DNA from: Actinomycetales bacterium | GTDB taxonomy: Bacteria; Actinomycetota; Actinomycetes; Nanopelagicales; Nanopelagicaceae | Length of the DNA stretch: 48,293 nucleotides | Reading direction: 5' to 3' | Assembly: GCA_018970885.1 (NCBI GenBank) | Contig: JAGWVL010000004.1 | Location: 1 to 48,293, forward strand | In this document: in pieces, positions 1 to 8,223 of the stretch | Position numbering within the stretch: the first letter of the stretch is position 1 | Layout: each line of letters starts with the position of its first letter | Notes under the pieces: model-generated | The model's database searches: none | What the model was told of the DNA's origin: nothing | What the model saw: only the letters and a program-made list of their open reading frames with translations | Translations under genes and position numbers: made by a program

Positions 1-25
1 AAGTATCGAGAAGTTGTTGATCCAT
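1..25 (-). CDS. possible 5' end of a gene cut by the window edge
   Basis: On the minus strand an ATG lies three bases after the menB stop and stays open to the window edge, reading Met-Asp-Gln-Gln-Leu-Leu-Asp-Thr. Its position directly behind menB fits the next gene of a menaquinone operon, but eight codons are too few to identify a product. It could also be chance. Confidence 0.3.
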
Positions 26-28
26 AAA

Positions 29-907
29 TTATGGGCGCTTAGGGAATTTTCCGAAGTCAGGCTTGCGCTTTTGTTGATATGCGTCACGACCTTCTTGCCC
101 TTCTTCAGTCATGTAAAACAAAAGTGTCGCATCACCTGCAAGCTGTTGTACTCCAGCTAACCCATCTGTTGCAGCATTTAGGCTTGCCTTAAGTAAGCGC
201 AATGCCATCGGTGAATTGCGAAGCATTTCGCGGCACCAAGAAACAGTTTCTGCTTCGAGTTCAGCGAGTGGAACAACGGTGTTTACCAATCCCATATCTA
301 ATGCTTCTTGTGCGTTGTACTCACGTGTCATAAACCAAATCTCACGTGCCTTCTTCTGTCCAACATGTGCAGCGAGTAAACCTGCACCATAGCCACCATC
401 AAATGAACCAACCATTGGACCTGTTTGACCAAACTTTGCATTGTCAGCTGCAATAGTTAAATCACACACGACATGTAGAACATGTCCTCCTCCAATAGCC
501 CAACCGGCAACCATTGCAACGATTGGTTTTGGTGTGCGACGAATTTGAACCTGAAGATCTAAAACATTGAGACGACCGATTCCTTTTTTCGCCAACTTAT
601 CCTCGCCCAAGTAACCATCATCACCGCGGACGCTGATATCACCACCAGAACAAAAGGCTTCGGTGCCTTCACCTGTAAAGATAATGACGCCAACCTCTTC
701 ATTGTCGCGCGCTAAGTTAAAGGCCTCGATTAATTCAATAATTGTTTGTGGACGGAAAGCGTTGCGAAGCTGTGGTCGATTAATAGTGATTTTGGCGATT
801 CCATCACCCATTTGGTATTTGATATCGATGAAATCTTCTCCACCAGGGGCGGTCACCCATTGTGGAATCTGACGGCTACCAAATTCGCGCTTGATCGGCT
901 TGCTCAC
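29..907 (-). CDS. menB: 1,4-dihydroxy-2-naphthoyl-CoA synthase (MenB)
   Basis: Crotonase-fold enzyme that cyclises o-succinylbenzoyl-CoA to 1,4-dihydroxy-2-naphthoyl-CoA in cytosolic menaquinone synthesis. The 292 residues match MenB length. Visible MenB features are the oxyanion-hole segment FCSGGDI, the GGGHVLH turn, and the segment FDGGYGAG followed by [12 protein letters not shown]. The N-terminal GSRQIPQW stretch is also MenB-like. The start is GTG, chosen because GGAGG lies about six bases upstream at 912-916. It is divergent from menE with 41 bases between them, and menA follows menE, so the pathway genes cluster. Identification is by family knowledge and is strong. Confidence 0.95.
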   Translation of the reverse strand: MSKPIKREFGSRQIPQWVTAPGGEDFIDIKYQMGDGIAKITINRPQLRNAFRPQTIIELIEAFNLARDNEEVGVIIFTGEGTEAFCSGGDISVRGDDGYLGEDKLAKKGIGRLNVLDLQVQIRRTPKPIVAMVAGWAIGGGHVLHVVCDLTIAADNAKFGQTGPMVGSFDGGYGAGLLAAHVGQKKAREIWFMTREYNAQEALDMGLVNTVVPLAELEAETVSWCREMLRNSPMALRLLKASLNAATDGLAGVQQLAGDATLLFYMTEEGQEGRDAYQQKRKPDFGKFPKRP

Positions 908-948
908 ATTTCCTCCATCGTCGTTGCTAGCGATAGCCTACGACGGCA

Positions 949-2001
949 ATGGATAACTCGTCACAACGAAAAATTCTGCGGGTCAGCCCTGCATGCGAAA
1001 TTCCTCAATTAGCGAGGGACATCACAGCGGCTCTCGCAGGTAATGGACCCACCCTTGGATTTGGTGAGGTCATATCTGAGTTCGCCCCAGCACAGGCGGC
1101 GGTAGTCATAGGAACATCTGGAACAACAGGAACGCCAAAGGAGATTTCTCTTTCAGCTAACGCTCTGTTGTCATCTGCTCGCGCATCAAACTCTTTTCTT
1201 GAAGCAAAATCTGGAGATACCTGGTCTTTACTTCTGCCGCTCACACATGTTGCAGCGGTGAATGTCTTTGTGCGCGCAATTGAATTAGGGACTATTCCCG
1301 TTGATCTTCGTAATCACGTGGGTGAGTATCCTCGAGTTGATTTCACTGCAATTGTTCCTACTCAACTTTTTCGCGCTTTAAATGGTGATGATCACTTACT
1401 GAAGCATCTACAGGGAGCAAAGGGTGTTCTTGTTGGAGGCGCTGCACTATCTGCAGGTGTTCGAAATCAAGCCATAGCTGCAGGTATAAGGGTTGTTACA
1501 ACCTATGGAATGAGCGAAACATCTGGTGGCTGTGTCTACAACGGCGAAATTCTTGATGGTGTAGAGCTCGAAATTCGTGGAGGATCTATCTTTATTCGCG
1601 GAAAGGTCCTAGCGCTTAATCTCAATTTAAATGATGGCTGGTTTGAGACTAACGACTTAGGCGAAGTTGTGGATGGCAAAGTTGTTGTAATTGGAAGATC
1701 TGATGATGTGATTATCAGCGGTGGTGAGAATCTTTCTTTAAATAAAGTTGAAAGTATCCTGACTGATTTATTTCCAGCAATCCAATGTGCAGCATTTTCT
1801 GTCGAAGATCCGCAATGGGGAGAATCCTTGCATGTTGCAGTAGTTGGCCAAGTTGATCGTGAGAGCATTACAACTGTACTTGAGAACAGACTTGGAAGTT
1901 TTGCAAAACCAAAGGGTATTCACTTTGTAGAGTCGCTACCATTGCTAGGTATTGGAAAAGTTGATCGTAAGAGATTGGCACAAGGAATATCACATGAATA
2001 A
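949..2001 (+). CDS. menE: o-succinylbenzoate-CoA ligase (MenE)
   Basis: ANL-superfamily adenylating enzyme that activates o-succinylbenzoate with ATP and CoA, one step before MenB. At 350 residues it is short for the superfamily but usual for actinobacterial MenE. Motifs: P-loop GTSGTTGTPK at about residues 55-64, the TTYGMSETSGG adenylate motif, GRSDDVIISGGEN at the hinge, and the catalytic Lys in GKVDRKRL near the C-terminus. A TAGCCT box at 934-939 lies nine bases before the ATG, so the leader is probably very short. The last eight bases overlap menA (ATGAATAA), indicating translational coupling. Confidence 0.93.
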   Translation: MDNSSQRKILRVSPACEIPQLARDITAALAGNGPTLGFGEVISEFAPAQAAVVIGTSGTTGTPKEISLSANALLSSARASNSFLEAKSGDTWSLLLPLTHVAAVNVFVRAIELGTIPVDLRNHVGEYPRVDFTAIVPTQLFRALNGDDHLLKHLQGAKGVLVGGAALSAGVRNQAIAAGIRVVTTYGMSETSGGCVYNGEILDGVELEIRGGSIFIRGKVLALNLNLNDGWFETNDLGEVVDGKVVVIGRSDDVIISGGENLSLNKVESILTDLFPAIQCAAFSVEDPQWGESLHVAVVGQVDRESITTVLENRLGSFAKPKGIHFVESLPLLGIGKVDRKRLAQGISHE

Positions 2002-2842
2002 GTGGATACTTGGCGCCCGTCCGCGCACACTTCCAGCAGCTATCGCACCAGTCGTCGTAGCTACCGCTTTGGTAGGTGCTGATTTCAATTGGTTCCGTGC
2101 AGCCCTTGCATTAAAGGTCGCGGTCTGGCTGCAAATTGGTGTGAACTTTGCAAATGATTACAGCGATGGAGTTAAGGGCACCGATGAAGACCGAGTCGGC
2201 CCAACTCGTTTAGTTGCAAGCGGAATGGCCACCGCTTCAGCGGTAAGGAACGCCGCCTTTATTTCCTTTGCCATCGCAAGCATCGCTGGTGCTTGGCTCG
2301 CACTTTTAACAACACCGTGGTTAATTCTTATTGGAGTTATCTCAATCGCAGCAGCTTGGGGATATACCGGTGGAGATAATCCTTATGGTTATAAAGGCCT
2401 TGGAGATTTATCCGTATTCCTCTTCTTTGGTGTTGTTGCAACCATGGGCACTTACTACACACAAACAGAGAAAATCACCCTACTAAGTTTTATTGTCTCG
2501 ATTCCTATGGGTGCACTCTCTTGTGCAATCTTGGCAATTAATAATTTACGAGACAGACCAAAAGATGCCTTGGCCGGAAAGTTAACGGTTGCGGTTCGCA
2601 TCGGTGATCGCAATGCACGATTGATGTATGCAGCGCTCTTAGCTCTTGCTCACTTTGCTGCAATAGCCACTCTGATTCCAACGGCGCTACTTACTCTCCT
2701 TGTACTGCCAATGAGTATCGCGATTTCAAGGCAGGTTTTAAGTGGAATTTCAGGCAAAGAGCTGATTCCAGTTCTAGGTCGAACCGGAAAGCTGCAAATG
2801 GTTTTTTCTATATTGCTAGCTATTGGGTTAGGGATACACTAA
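1994..2842 (+). CDS. menA: 1,4-dihydroxy-2-naphthoate polyprenyltransferase (MenA)
   Basis: UbiA-family integral membrane prenyltransferase that attaches the polyprenyl tail to 1,4-dihydroxy-2-naphthoate. The start is placed at the ATG at 1994 because the protein then begins MNKWILGARPRTLPAA, the normal MenA N-terminus. The frame is open further upstream, but that extension only overlaps menE. The prenyl-diphosphate site NDYSDGVKGTDEDRVGPTR and about eight hydrophobic helices are present; length is 282 residues. It overlaps the menE stop by eight bases. Its last codons contain the promoter box for the next gene. Confidence 0.93.
   Translation: MNKWILGARPRTLPAAIAPVVVATALVGADFNWFRAALALKVAVWLQIGVNFANDYSDGVKGTDEDRVGPTRLVASGMATASAVRNAAFISFAIASIAGAWLALLTTPWLILIGVISIAAAWGYTGGDNPYGYKGLGDLSVFLFFGVVATMGTYYTQTEKITLLSFIVSIPMGALSCAILAINNLRDRPKDALAGKLTVAVRIGDRNARLMYAALLALAHFAAIATLIPTALLTLLVLPMSIAISRQVLSGISGKELIPVLGRTGKLQMVFSILLAIGLGIH
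2835..2840 (+). promoter_or_regulatory. leaderless -10 box TACACT for the gene at 2847
   Basis: TACACT lies exactly six bases before the ATG at 2847 and runs into the menA stop codon. It matches the TANNNT-N6-start pattern seen throughout the window, so this gene can probably be transcribed separately from menA. Confidence 0.55.
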
Positions 2843-2846
2843 GAAC

Positions 2847-3110
2847 ATGTCAAGACTCATCCCAGTAATTCTGGTCTTTGGTCTAACCATCTACGCACTC
2901 ATTGATTGTGCACGCACAGATGAGTCGCAGATTAAGAACCTTCCAAAGTGGGGATGGTTGTTGCTCATTATCATTTTGGGACCACAGGCTGCTGCGATTG
3001 GACCAATTGCTTACTTAGTCGCGGGACGAAATAAGCGTAAAGGCGGAAGAGCACCAAAGCGCCGCATCCTGCCTCCAGATGATGATCCTGATTTCTTAGG
3101 CAAACTCTAG
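2847..3110 (+). CDS. small PLD-nuclease-N-terminal-type membrane protein
   Basis: An 87-residue protein with two hydrophobic helices (about residues 3-16 and 32-56) separated by YALIDCARTDESQIKNLPKWGW. This matches the PLDc_N (cardiolipin synthase N-terminal-like) family of small actinobacterial membrane proteins: an aromatic-rich first helix, then a Pro-Lys-x-Gly-Trp entry to the second helix. The C-terminal 25 residues are basic and then acidic. There is no catalytic phospholipase domain. Function is unknown; the family is often found near menaquinone genes in actinobacteria. A six-base inverted repeat (AAACTC/GAGTTT) surrounds its TAG stop. Confidence 0.75.
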   Translation: MSRLIPVILVFGLTIYALIDCARTDESQIKNLPKWGWLLLIIILGPQAAAIGPIAYLVAGRNKRKGGRAPKRRILPPDDDPDFLGKL

Positions 3111-3123
3111 GAGTTTCAAAACA

Positions 3124-4014
3124 TTAGAGCCCTGAGTAGGTGTGCTTTCCAGTTCCCCAAATATTTACATAAATATAGTTAAACAAAAATGTTGAGCCAG
3201 CAAAGAGGCATAACCATGCTGCTCGGCGACCGCGCCATCCAATGGTTACACGGGCGTGAAGATATGCCGCGTATGCAACCCAAGTGATGAAGGCCCAGGT
3301 TTCTTTTGGATCCCAACCCCAGTAACGACCCCAAGCACTCTCGGCCCAAATCGCACCTGCGATAACTGAAAATGTCCACAATGGAAATACAAATGCAACT
3401 AGTCGATATGAAAGTAGATCAAGTGACTCTAAATCTGGCAGACGCTTAGCCCACTGTGTTCGCTCGCCCTTGCTCTCCATGCGATCCAGATATAAGTAAG
3501 CGGCAGCAATCACATTTGATAGCAAGAAAACCCCACCAGAAATAATCGCTGTGGAAACGTGAATGAGCAGCCATTCAGACTTAAGCGCAGGAACTAAAGG
3601 TGCACTAGGAACATACAAAACTGTGATTGCTGTACCGATAGTTAATAACACAGATATTGAAACTAAAAGTCCCAACCAACGAAGGTCAAATTTACGAAGT
3701 GCAATTAAATAAGCTCCTGAAAATGCTAAAGCCCCAGTAATTGAGAACTCATACATATTTCCCCAAGGAACTCTGCCTGCAGAAATACCACGGGCGATAA
3801 CTCCGGCAAAGAGTAAGAAGAAGCCTAGGATCATCATCGCTGTTGCGATTCGAGCAACCTTTTCAGTGCGCTTGTAATCCAAAGTTGAGTTCTTGTCCGT
3901 TGGAACCTTTACCGCCCAAGCTGTCTCTAGAGCATGCGCAAGAAAAGAGATTGCATAGACAGCCAAAGCTGAGTACACCAAGTAGTTTGATGTAAAAGCC
4001 CATGAACGTGACAT
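3124..4014 (-). CDS. ccsB: cytochrome c biogenesis protein CcsB (CcsA-type heme handler)
   Basis: Integral membrane half of the System II cytochrome c synthetase, which moves heme to the outer face and ligates it to apocytochrome c together with ResB. The 296-residue protein has about eight helices and the heme-binding WWD-like motif GRYWGWDPKETWAF near residues 228-241, with conserved His residues such as LIHVSTA before it and YLHAR after it. It starts one base after the resB stop, with AAGGGAG upstream as ribosome site. It is the last gene of the five-gene operon starting at 7365. Naming varies (CcsA or CcsB); the function is clear. Confidence 0.93.
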   Translation of the reverse strand: MSRSWAFTSNYLVYSALAVYAISFLAHALETAWAVKVPTDKNSTLDYKRTEKVARIATAMMILGFFLLFAGVIARGISAGRVPWGNMYEFSITGALAFSGAYLIALRKFDLRWLGLLVSISVLLTIGTAITVLYVPSAPLVPALKSEWLLIHVSTAIISGGVFLLSNVIAAAYLYLDRMESKGERTQWAKRLPDLESLDLLSYRLVAFVFPLWTFSVIAGAIWAESAWGRYWGWDPKETWAFITWVAYAAYLHARVTIGWRGRRAAWLCLFAGSTFLFNYIYVNIWGTGKHTYSGL

Positions 4015-5484
4015 CTATTTCTCTCCCTTTAACATCTTTACAAAACCTTGAATTTCAAGCTCGAGCCCTGGGGCTGCATTCTTGGCTAAACCTGCAACTT
4101 CTACATCATCGCCAACACGAATCCAAATACGTCGTCTACGAGTAAACAAAGATGCGAGTAATCCAAGGATCGCAACGATACCGCCAAGCAATGCAAGTTT
4201 CTTTCCGGGATCTGCAACGAAGTTCAGGTTTACCCACTGAACATAACCTTCAAAAGTTATGGATCCACCCTCATAAACATAACTTTCACCAGGCTTTAAC
4301 CCCTTTAATCCGATCTGCTTCATACCTGTCGTATCTATTCGATAAACAGATTGAGGAATTCCTGAGTCGAGACCTAAATCACCGCTCCACACAGAAAGTA
4401 ACAGCCGTGGGTTGAGTGCTTTAGGAAAGGCACTCGCTCCGCCATTTGCACCTTCACGAACATATGTCGGAAGAAAGGAACCTAAGAAACCAATTTGTGG
4501 ATCAGCATCTGGAACTTTGATCGCACCTATTGATCGAAGATTGGCATCTTGCGGAAGAAATGTCACGGGCCCTTGAAATGCAACATCACCTTTTGAATCG
4601 CGAACAGTCACAACTGGTGCATATCCGTTGGCTTGTAGATACACACGTGTACTTCCGATGGTCATTGGACTATTTACTTTGATTCTCTTCTTCTCAATGG
4701 TGGTTGAACCATCTCTCAGTAATGAGACATCTAATGTGTAATCTTCAGGAGCGCTAGTCTCAACGTTGTATTGCGCTACAAACTTATCCACCGTCAACAT
4801 AAATGATGGAATGTTTGAGTCTTTATAAAGTTTCCCATAGTTGAGAGTGTCATAACTCGTAGGGGTATTAACAAATCTCTCGCCAACATTGACGATTGCT
4901 TCACCACGCATACCAAATAGAGAACTGAAACTGATTCCTAATAAAATTAAAATTAAAGCTAGGTGGAAAAAGAGATTTCCAGTTTCACGTGTAAAACCCT
5001 TTTCCGCCGAGATCGAACCGTCAACTTCTAGAACTCTAAAACGTTTTGCTTTAAACCACTTACGTGCAAGTTCTAACTCATTACCTTGTGCGCTCCAAGA
5101 CTGGTGATGCTCTAAACGTGAAAGGTTCTTTGGTGTCGTTGGAGGCAGCGCACGAGCGGCTTTGAAATGTTCAAAGGTGCGTGGCAAAACGCAACCAATT
5201 AATGAGATAAAGAGCAGAATGTAAATCGCGCTAAACCAGGGCGAACCGTAGACATCAAATAAGTAGAAACGATCCATCCAGCGAGCTGCATCTGGCGAAT
5301 CCTTGAAGTATTGACCCACTTGAAGCGGGTTTTGAGTCCGCTGCGGGAATAAAGAACCCGGTATAGCTGCAACGCCAACCATGAGCAGCAAAATCAACGC
5401 TGTTCGCATACTTGTTAATTGTCTCCAGGCGTAGCGAAGTAAACCGACACTATCGAGTTCAGGGATCTGTGTTTGTTGACTCAT
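4015..5484 (-). CDS. resB: cytochrome c biogenesis protein ResB (Ccs1)
   Basis: Second component of the System II cytochrome c synthetase; it holds apocytochrome c and partners CcsB. At 489 residues it has the family layout: three N-terminal helices (TALILLLMVGVAAIPGSLFP, then FSAIYILLFISLIGCVLP, then FFHLALILILLGISFSSLFG), a large extracytoplasmic domain, and a last helix near residues 425-445 (LALLGGIVAILGLLASLF) followed by a basic cytoplasmic tail. Its start overlaps the ccdA stop as TAATG. ResB, CcdA and TlpA in one operon make the system complete. Confidence 0.93.
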   Translation of the reverse strand: MSQQTQIPELDSVGLLRYAWRQLTSMRTALILLLMVGVAAIPGSLFPQRTQNPLQVGQYFKDSPDAARWMDRFYLFDVYGSPWFSAIYILLFISLIGCVLPRTFEHFKAARALPPTTPKNLSRLEHHQSWSAQGNELELARKWFKAKRFRVLEVDGSISAEKGFTRETGNLFFHLALILILLGISFSSLFGMRGEAIVNVGERFVNTPTSYDTLNYGKLYKDSNIPSFMLTVDKFVAQYNVETSAPEDYTLDVSLLRDGSTTIEKKRIKVNSPMTIGSTRVYLQANGYAPVVTVRDSKGDVAFQGPVTFLPQDANLRSIGAIKVPDADPQIGFLGSFLPTYVREGANGGASAFPKALNPRLLLSVWSGDLGLDSGIPQSVYRIDTTGMKQIGLKGLKPGESYVYEGGSITFEGYVQWVNLNFVADPGKKLALLGGIVAILGLLASLFTRRRRIWIRVGDDVEVAGLAKNAAPGLELEIQGFVKMLKGEK

Positions 5485-6209
5485 TAGATCACCGGAACAA
5501 AGTCAGAGATTAATGCTCGAAGTGAGTTCATGATCTGACTCCAGAAACCCAACACTTGCAATACGCCAATAGTAATTAAGAAAATGCCACCGATCTTAGA
5601 AACTAGATCTCCACGACGATAAATGAATGAACGAAGCTTTGCCGATTTATCTAATGACAATCCGGAAAGGATGAAAGGTAAACCAAGACCGAGGCAGTAA
5701 CCAAAGGAAAGAACCGCACCACGGACCGCACTTGATTCTTGAAAAGCCAGAGTTTGAACTGCGGCAAGTGCTGGACCAATACAAGGTGTCCAACCGATAC
5801 CAAAGAGGACTCCCAACATTGGCGCTCCTAATAATCCACCAGTTGTGCGCATCTTTGGTCGAATCGTGGGAGAGAAAGGAAAGCGACCATAAAAAATAAA
5901 TCCTAGAAAAATTGTTAATACGCCAAGAATTCGAGAGATAATTTCCTCATTGGCTGATAGTTGATTTCCTAAACCGCCAAACAAAGCTCCATATGAGATA
6001 AAAACTAAGCTAAAGCCAAGAACAAATAGTAATGATCCCAGCAGCACCTTTCCACGACTTACTGAAAAACCTGCAGCAAATGAAAGGTATCCCGGAACAA
6101 GAGGTAGAACACATGGTGAAAGAAAGGAGATAACACCTGCGATAAAGGCAAATGGAAAAGCTGTGACTAGAAAGCCTGAAAAGATCTGCTCAACAAAGAA
6201 ATCTCTCAT
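5484..6209 (-). CDS. ccdA: CcdA-type thiol-disulfide electron transporter
   Basis: Membrane protein that carries reducing equivalents from cytosolic thioredoxin to the extracytoplasmic thioredoxin-like partner encoded upstream, keeping apocytochrome haem-site cysteines reduced. It has 241 residues and six predicted helices. The two transport cysteines sit in FLSPCVLPLVPGYLSF (near residue 32) and GIGWTPCIGPALAAV (near residue 142), both followed by the usual Pro/Gly pattern. It overlaps tlpA by four bases (ATGA) and resB by one (TAATG), so the operon is translationally coupled. Confidence 0.93.
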   Translation of the reverse strand: MRDFFVEQIFSGFLVTAFPFAFIAGVISFLSPCVLPLVPGYLSFAAGFSVSRGKVLLGSLLFVLGFSLVFISYGALFGGLGNQLSANEEIISRILGVLTIFLGFIFYGRFPFSPTIRPKMRTTGGLLGAPMLGVLFGIGWTPCIGPALAAVQTLAFQESSAVRGAVLSFGYCLGLGLPFILSGLSLDKSAKLRSFIYRRGDLVSKIGGIFLITIGVLQVLGFWSQIMNSLRALISDFVPVI

Positions 6210-6742
6210 TCGGCAGACACCTTCTCGATCAATTCAGAGAGCGAAGCAACAGTCACTACCCCAGAGATACGTGCAGCTACCCGCCCAGTTTTATCCAAAA
6301 TAACCGTCGTCGGGATTGCATTAGCGGGTAATGAGCCTTTAAAACCAATAAGAATCGAGTCATCTATCACCGTTGGATAAGGGATCTTGAATCTACGTTC
6401 AAAGGCTTCAGCATTTGCTGGGTTGTCTCTGGTCAAAATTCCAATGAAGGCAACATCTGTGTACTTATTTGCCAAGGCAACCAAGGTTGGAGCCTCAGCA
6501 CGACATGGTGAACACCATGAAGCCCAAACATTAACAACTGCGACTCTATCTTTCCGATAGGTGTAATTGGATCCGGACAAAGTCATTCCGGTAATTGCAG
6601 GTGCAATCTTACGATCTGAAACCTTGATGTAAGTTGTTGAGCCGTCACCAGATACAAAACTTTCTTCAGAGCTTGAACTTCCGCCACCTCCGCATGCTGA
6701 TAATAAAAATATAAGCATGATTAAAGCGGTAAGTTTTTTCAT
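6206..6742 (-). CDS. resA: TlpA/ResA-type thioredoxin-like lipoprotein
   Basis: Extracytoplasmic thiol-disulfide reductase that reduces the CxxCH cysteines of apocytochrome c, receiving electrons from CcdA. The signal peptide MKKLTALIMLIFLLSAC ends in a lipobox (LSAC), so it should be a lipoprotein anchored to the outer face of the membrane. A Gly/Ser-rich linker follows, then a thioredoxin fold with active site WASWCSPCRAEAP and the cis-Pro region NAIPTTVILD. Length is 178 residues. The start overlaps the upstream phosphatase stop (TAATG). Whether it acts as ResA or as a general TlpA cannot be told from sequence alone. Confidence 0.88.
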   Translation of the reverse strand: MKKLTALIMLIFLLSACGGGGSSSSEESFVSGDGSTTYIKVSDRKIAPAITGMTLSGSNYTYRKDRVAVVNVWASWCSPCRAEAPTLVALANKYTDVAFIGILTRDNPANAEAFERRFKIPYPTVIDDSILIGFKGSLPANAIPTTVILDKTGRVAARISGVVTVASLSELIEKVSAE

Positions 6743-7365
6743 TATTTTTTCTCTGGGAGCAAGTGGCGTGCAGGTTCGGAGTAGGTAAGTCCAGAAATCA
6801 TTCCTTCATCATCAAAGTGAATACTTGTCACCGAAGCCAAGGAGCATTCACGTTTTCGAGGATCATGAAGCATTGACCGATTTTCGATCGCACTTCTTAA
6901 AATCCAAATTGGTAATTGATGAGATACACAAATTGCATCTTTCCCACTTGCTGCTTTATTTGCAGCAAAGACCGCTGCAAGCATGCGAGTGATTTGCTGT
7001 TCGTAAGGCTCACCCCATGATGGCTTCCACGGATTCCATAAGTGTTTCCATGCTGCTGGGTGACGTAAAACCCCATCACCAACGCCAAATGGTTTCCCTT
7101 CAAAAACATTTGCAGCTTCAATTAGTCGTTCATCAGTTGTTATTGAAATGTTGTGTGCAGCTGCGATGGGTGCTGCTGTTTCTTGTGCGCGCTGAAGGGG
7201 TGAGACGTGAAGTGCTCCTAGATCTAAGGTTTTGGACCATTCAGCAATTGTTTTCGCCATTTCTTGCCCACGCTCAGACAAACTCCAGCCAGGCTGACGG
7301 CCGTACAAAATTTTGTCAGGATTATGTACCTCTCCGTGGCGCACTACATGCACTGTTGAACTCAT
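6742..7365 (-). CDS. histidine phosphatase family protein (phosphoglycerate-mutase-like)
   Basis: A 207-residue member of the histidine phosphatase superfamily. The catalytic RHGE appears as VVRHGEVHNPDKILYGR at the N-terminus, the Arg in SPLQRAQETA, and the second catalytic His in CVSHQLP. It lacks the fuller motif set of a true glycolytic phosphoglycerate mutase, so substrate is unknown. It heads the cytochrome c maturation operon, an arrangement also known in mycobacteria and streptomycetes. Transcription probably starts at its own ATG from the box at 7372-7377. Confidence 0.85.
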   Translation of the reverse strand: MSSTVHVVRHGEVHNPDKILYGRQPGWSLSERGQEMAKTIAEWSKTLDLGALHVSPLQRAQETAAPIAAAHNISITTDERLIEAANVFEGKPFGVGDGVLRHPAAWKHLWNPWKPSWGEPYEQQITRMLAAVFAANKAASGKDAICVSHQLPIWILRSAIENRSMLHDPRKRECSLASVTSIHFDDEGMISGLTYSEPARHLLPEKK

Positions 7366-7371
7366 TGGGAA

Positions 7372-7377
7372 AGCATA
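7372..7377 (-). promoter_or_regulatory. leaderless -10 box TATGCT for the phosphatase/cytochrome c operon
   Basis: On the minus strand TATGCT is followed by exactly six bases and then the ATG at 7365. It would drive the operon 7365-3124. No Shine-Dalgarno site is visible here. Confidence 0.65.
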
Positions 7378-7403
7378 AAGCGTCTCTCAAGGAGTTCTCT
7401 CGC

Positions 7404-7409
7404 TAAGGT
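7404..7409 (+). promoter_or_regulatory. leaderless -10 box TAAGGT for the HAD gene
   Basis: TAAGGT, six bases, then the ATG at 7416. It faces away from the box at 7372-7377, so both divergent promoters fit in the 50-base spacer. Confidence 0.65.
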
Positions 7410-7415
7410 AGTGAC

Positions 7416-8183
7416 ATGGCACTCACAAGCAAACGGGCTGCCTTCTTTGATGTCGATAACACGCTTATTCGTGGTTCAGTAATTTACTTCTTGGGCCGAG
7501 GTATGTATCAGCGTGGTTATTTCACTAAGAAGGATATTTCTCGATTTGTTTTGGCGAACCTGAGATTTCGCTTAACGGGTAAGGAAAACAAAGAAGAAAT
7601 TCAAAGGTTCCAGGATGCTGCCACAGATTTTATTGGTGGACACAATGTAAAAGATATCGAAGCAATCGCTCAAGAAATTTATGATGAATATGTCTCCCCT
7701 GCGATGTGGCAAGGAACAATTGATATCGCACAAGCCTTGGTTGCAGAAGGTGTCGAAGTGTATTTAGTTACCGCCGCACCAGAAGACATGGCTATTGTAA
7801 TTGCAAACCGATTGGGTCTAACGGGTGCGCTTGGCAGTAAAGCTGAAATTAAAGATGGAACATATACCGGTCGTATGAATGGACCTTTGTTGCATGGAAA
7901 GGAAAAAGCAATTGCGGTAATTGAACTTGCGGCTGAAAAGGGCTTTGACCTTAGTCAATGTCTAGCATTTTCTGATAGCAACAATGATTTACCACTGTTG
8001 CAATGTGTTGGTCATCCATCGGCAATAAATCCAGATGCGCTATTAGGTTTGCGAGCGATGGCTGAAGGGTGGCCAATTCATGACTTCAGAAAAGCTCGCT
8101 TCATCGGCAAAGCGATCTCCCCCATCGTTGTTCGCTTCGCCGCTCTAGGAACCTGGCTGACTCCGCGTAAACGAAGAGGCTGA
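7416..8183 (+). CDS. HAD-IB family hydrolase (SerB/CicA-like phosphatase)
   Basis: A 255-residue haloacid-dehalogenase phosphatase. Motif I is FFDVDNTLIRGS (nucleophile Asp12, acid/base Asp14), motif II is the Thr in YLVTAAPEDMA, and motif III/IV is SDSNNDLPLL. The cap inserted after motif I and the length fit the HAD-IB subfamily that includes phosphoserine phosphatases and CicA-type proteins; the mycobacterial gene in this neighbourhood is annotated serB1. Substrate specificity cannot be read from the motifs. The C-terminus has a hydrophobic then Arg/Lys-rich end that may sit at the membrane. Confidence 0.85.
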   Translation: MALTSKRAAFFDVDNTLIRGSVIYFLGRGMYQRGYFTKKDISRFVLANLRFRLTGKENKEEIQRFQDAATDFIGGHNVKDIEAIAQEIYDEYVSPAMWQGTIDIAQALVAEGVEVYLVTAAPEDMAIVIANRLGLTGALGSKAEIKDGTYTGRMNGPLLHGKEKAIAVIELAAEKGFDLSQCLAFSDSNNDLPLLQCVGHPSAINPDALLGLRAMAEGWPIHDFRKARFIGKAISPIVVRFAALGTWLTPRKRRG

Positions 8184-8208
8184 TTAACAAGAAGTTCCGA
8201 TATGCCAG

Positions 8209-8214
8209 TAATGT
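8209..8214 (+). promoter_or_regulatory. -10-like box TAATGT upstream of the gene at 8224
   Basis: TAATGT lies nine bases before the ATG at 8224, like the boxes of menE and lysS. A very short leader is expected rather than a strictly leaderless start. Confidence 0.4.
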
Positions 8215-8223
8215 AGGCAAGTT

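Noticed and set aside
1005-1244. Minus-strand frame within menE, and the many similar antisense frames
   Set aside because: All are shadows of strongly identified genes with no ribosome sites or domains of their own.
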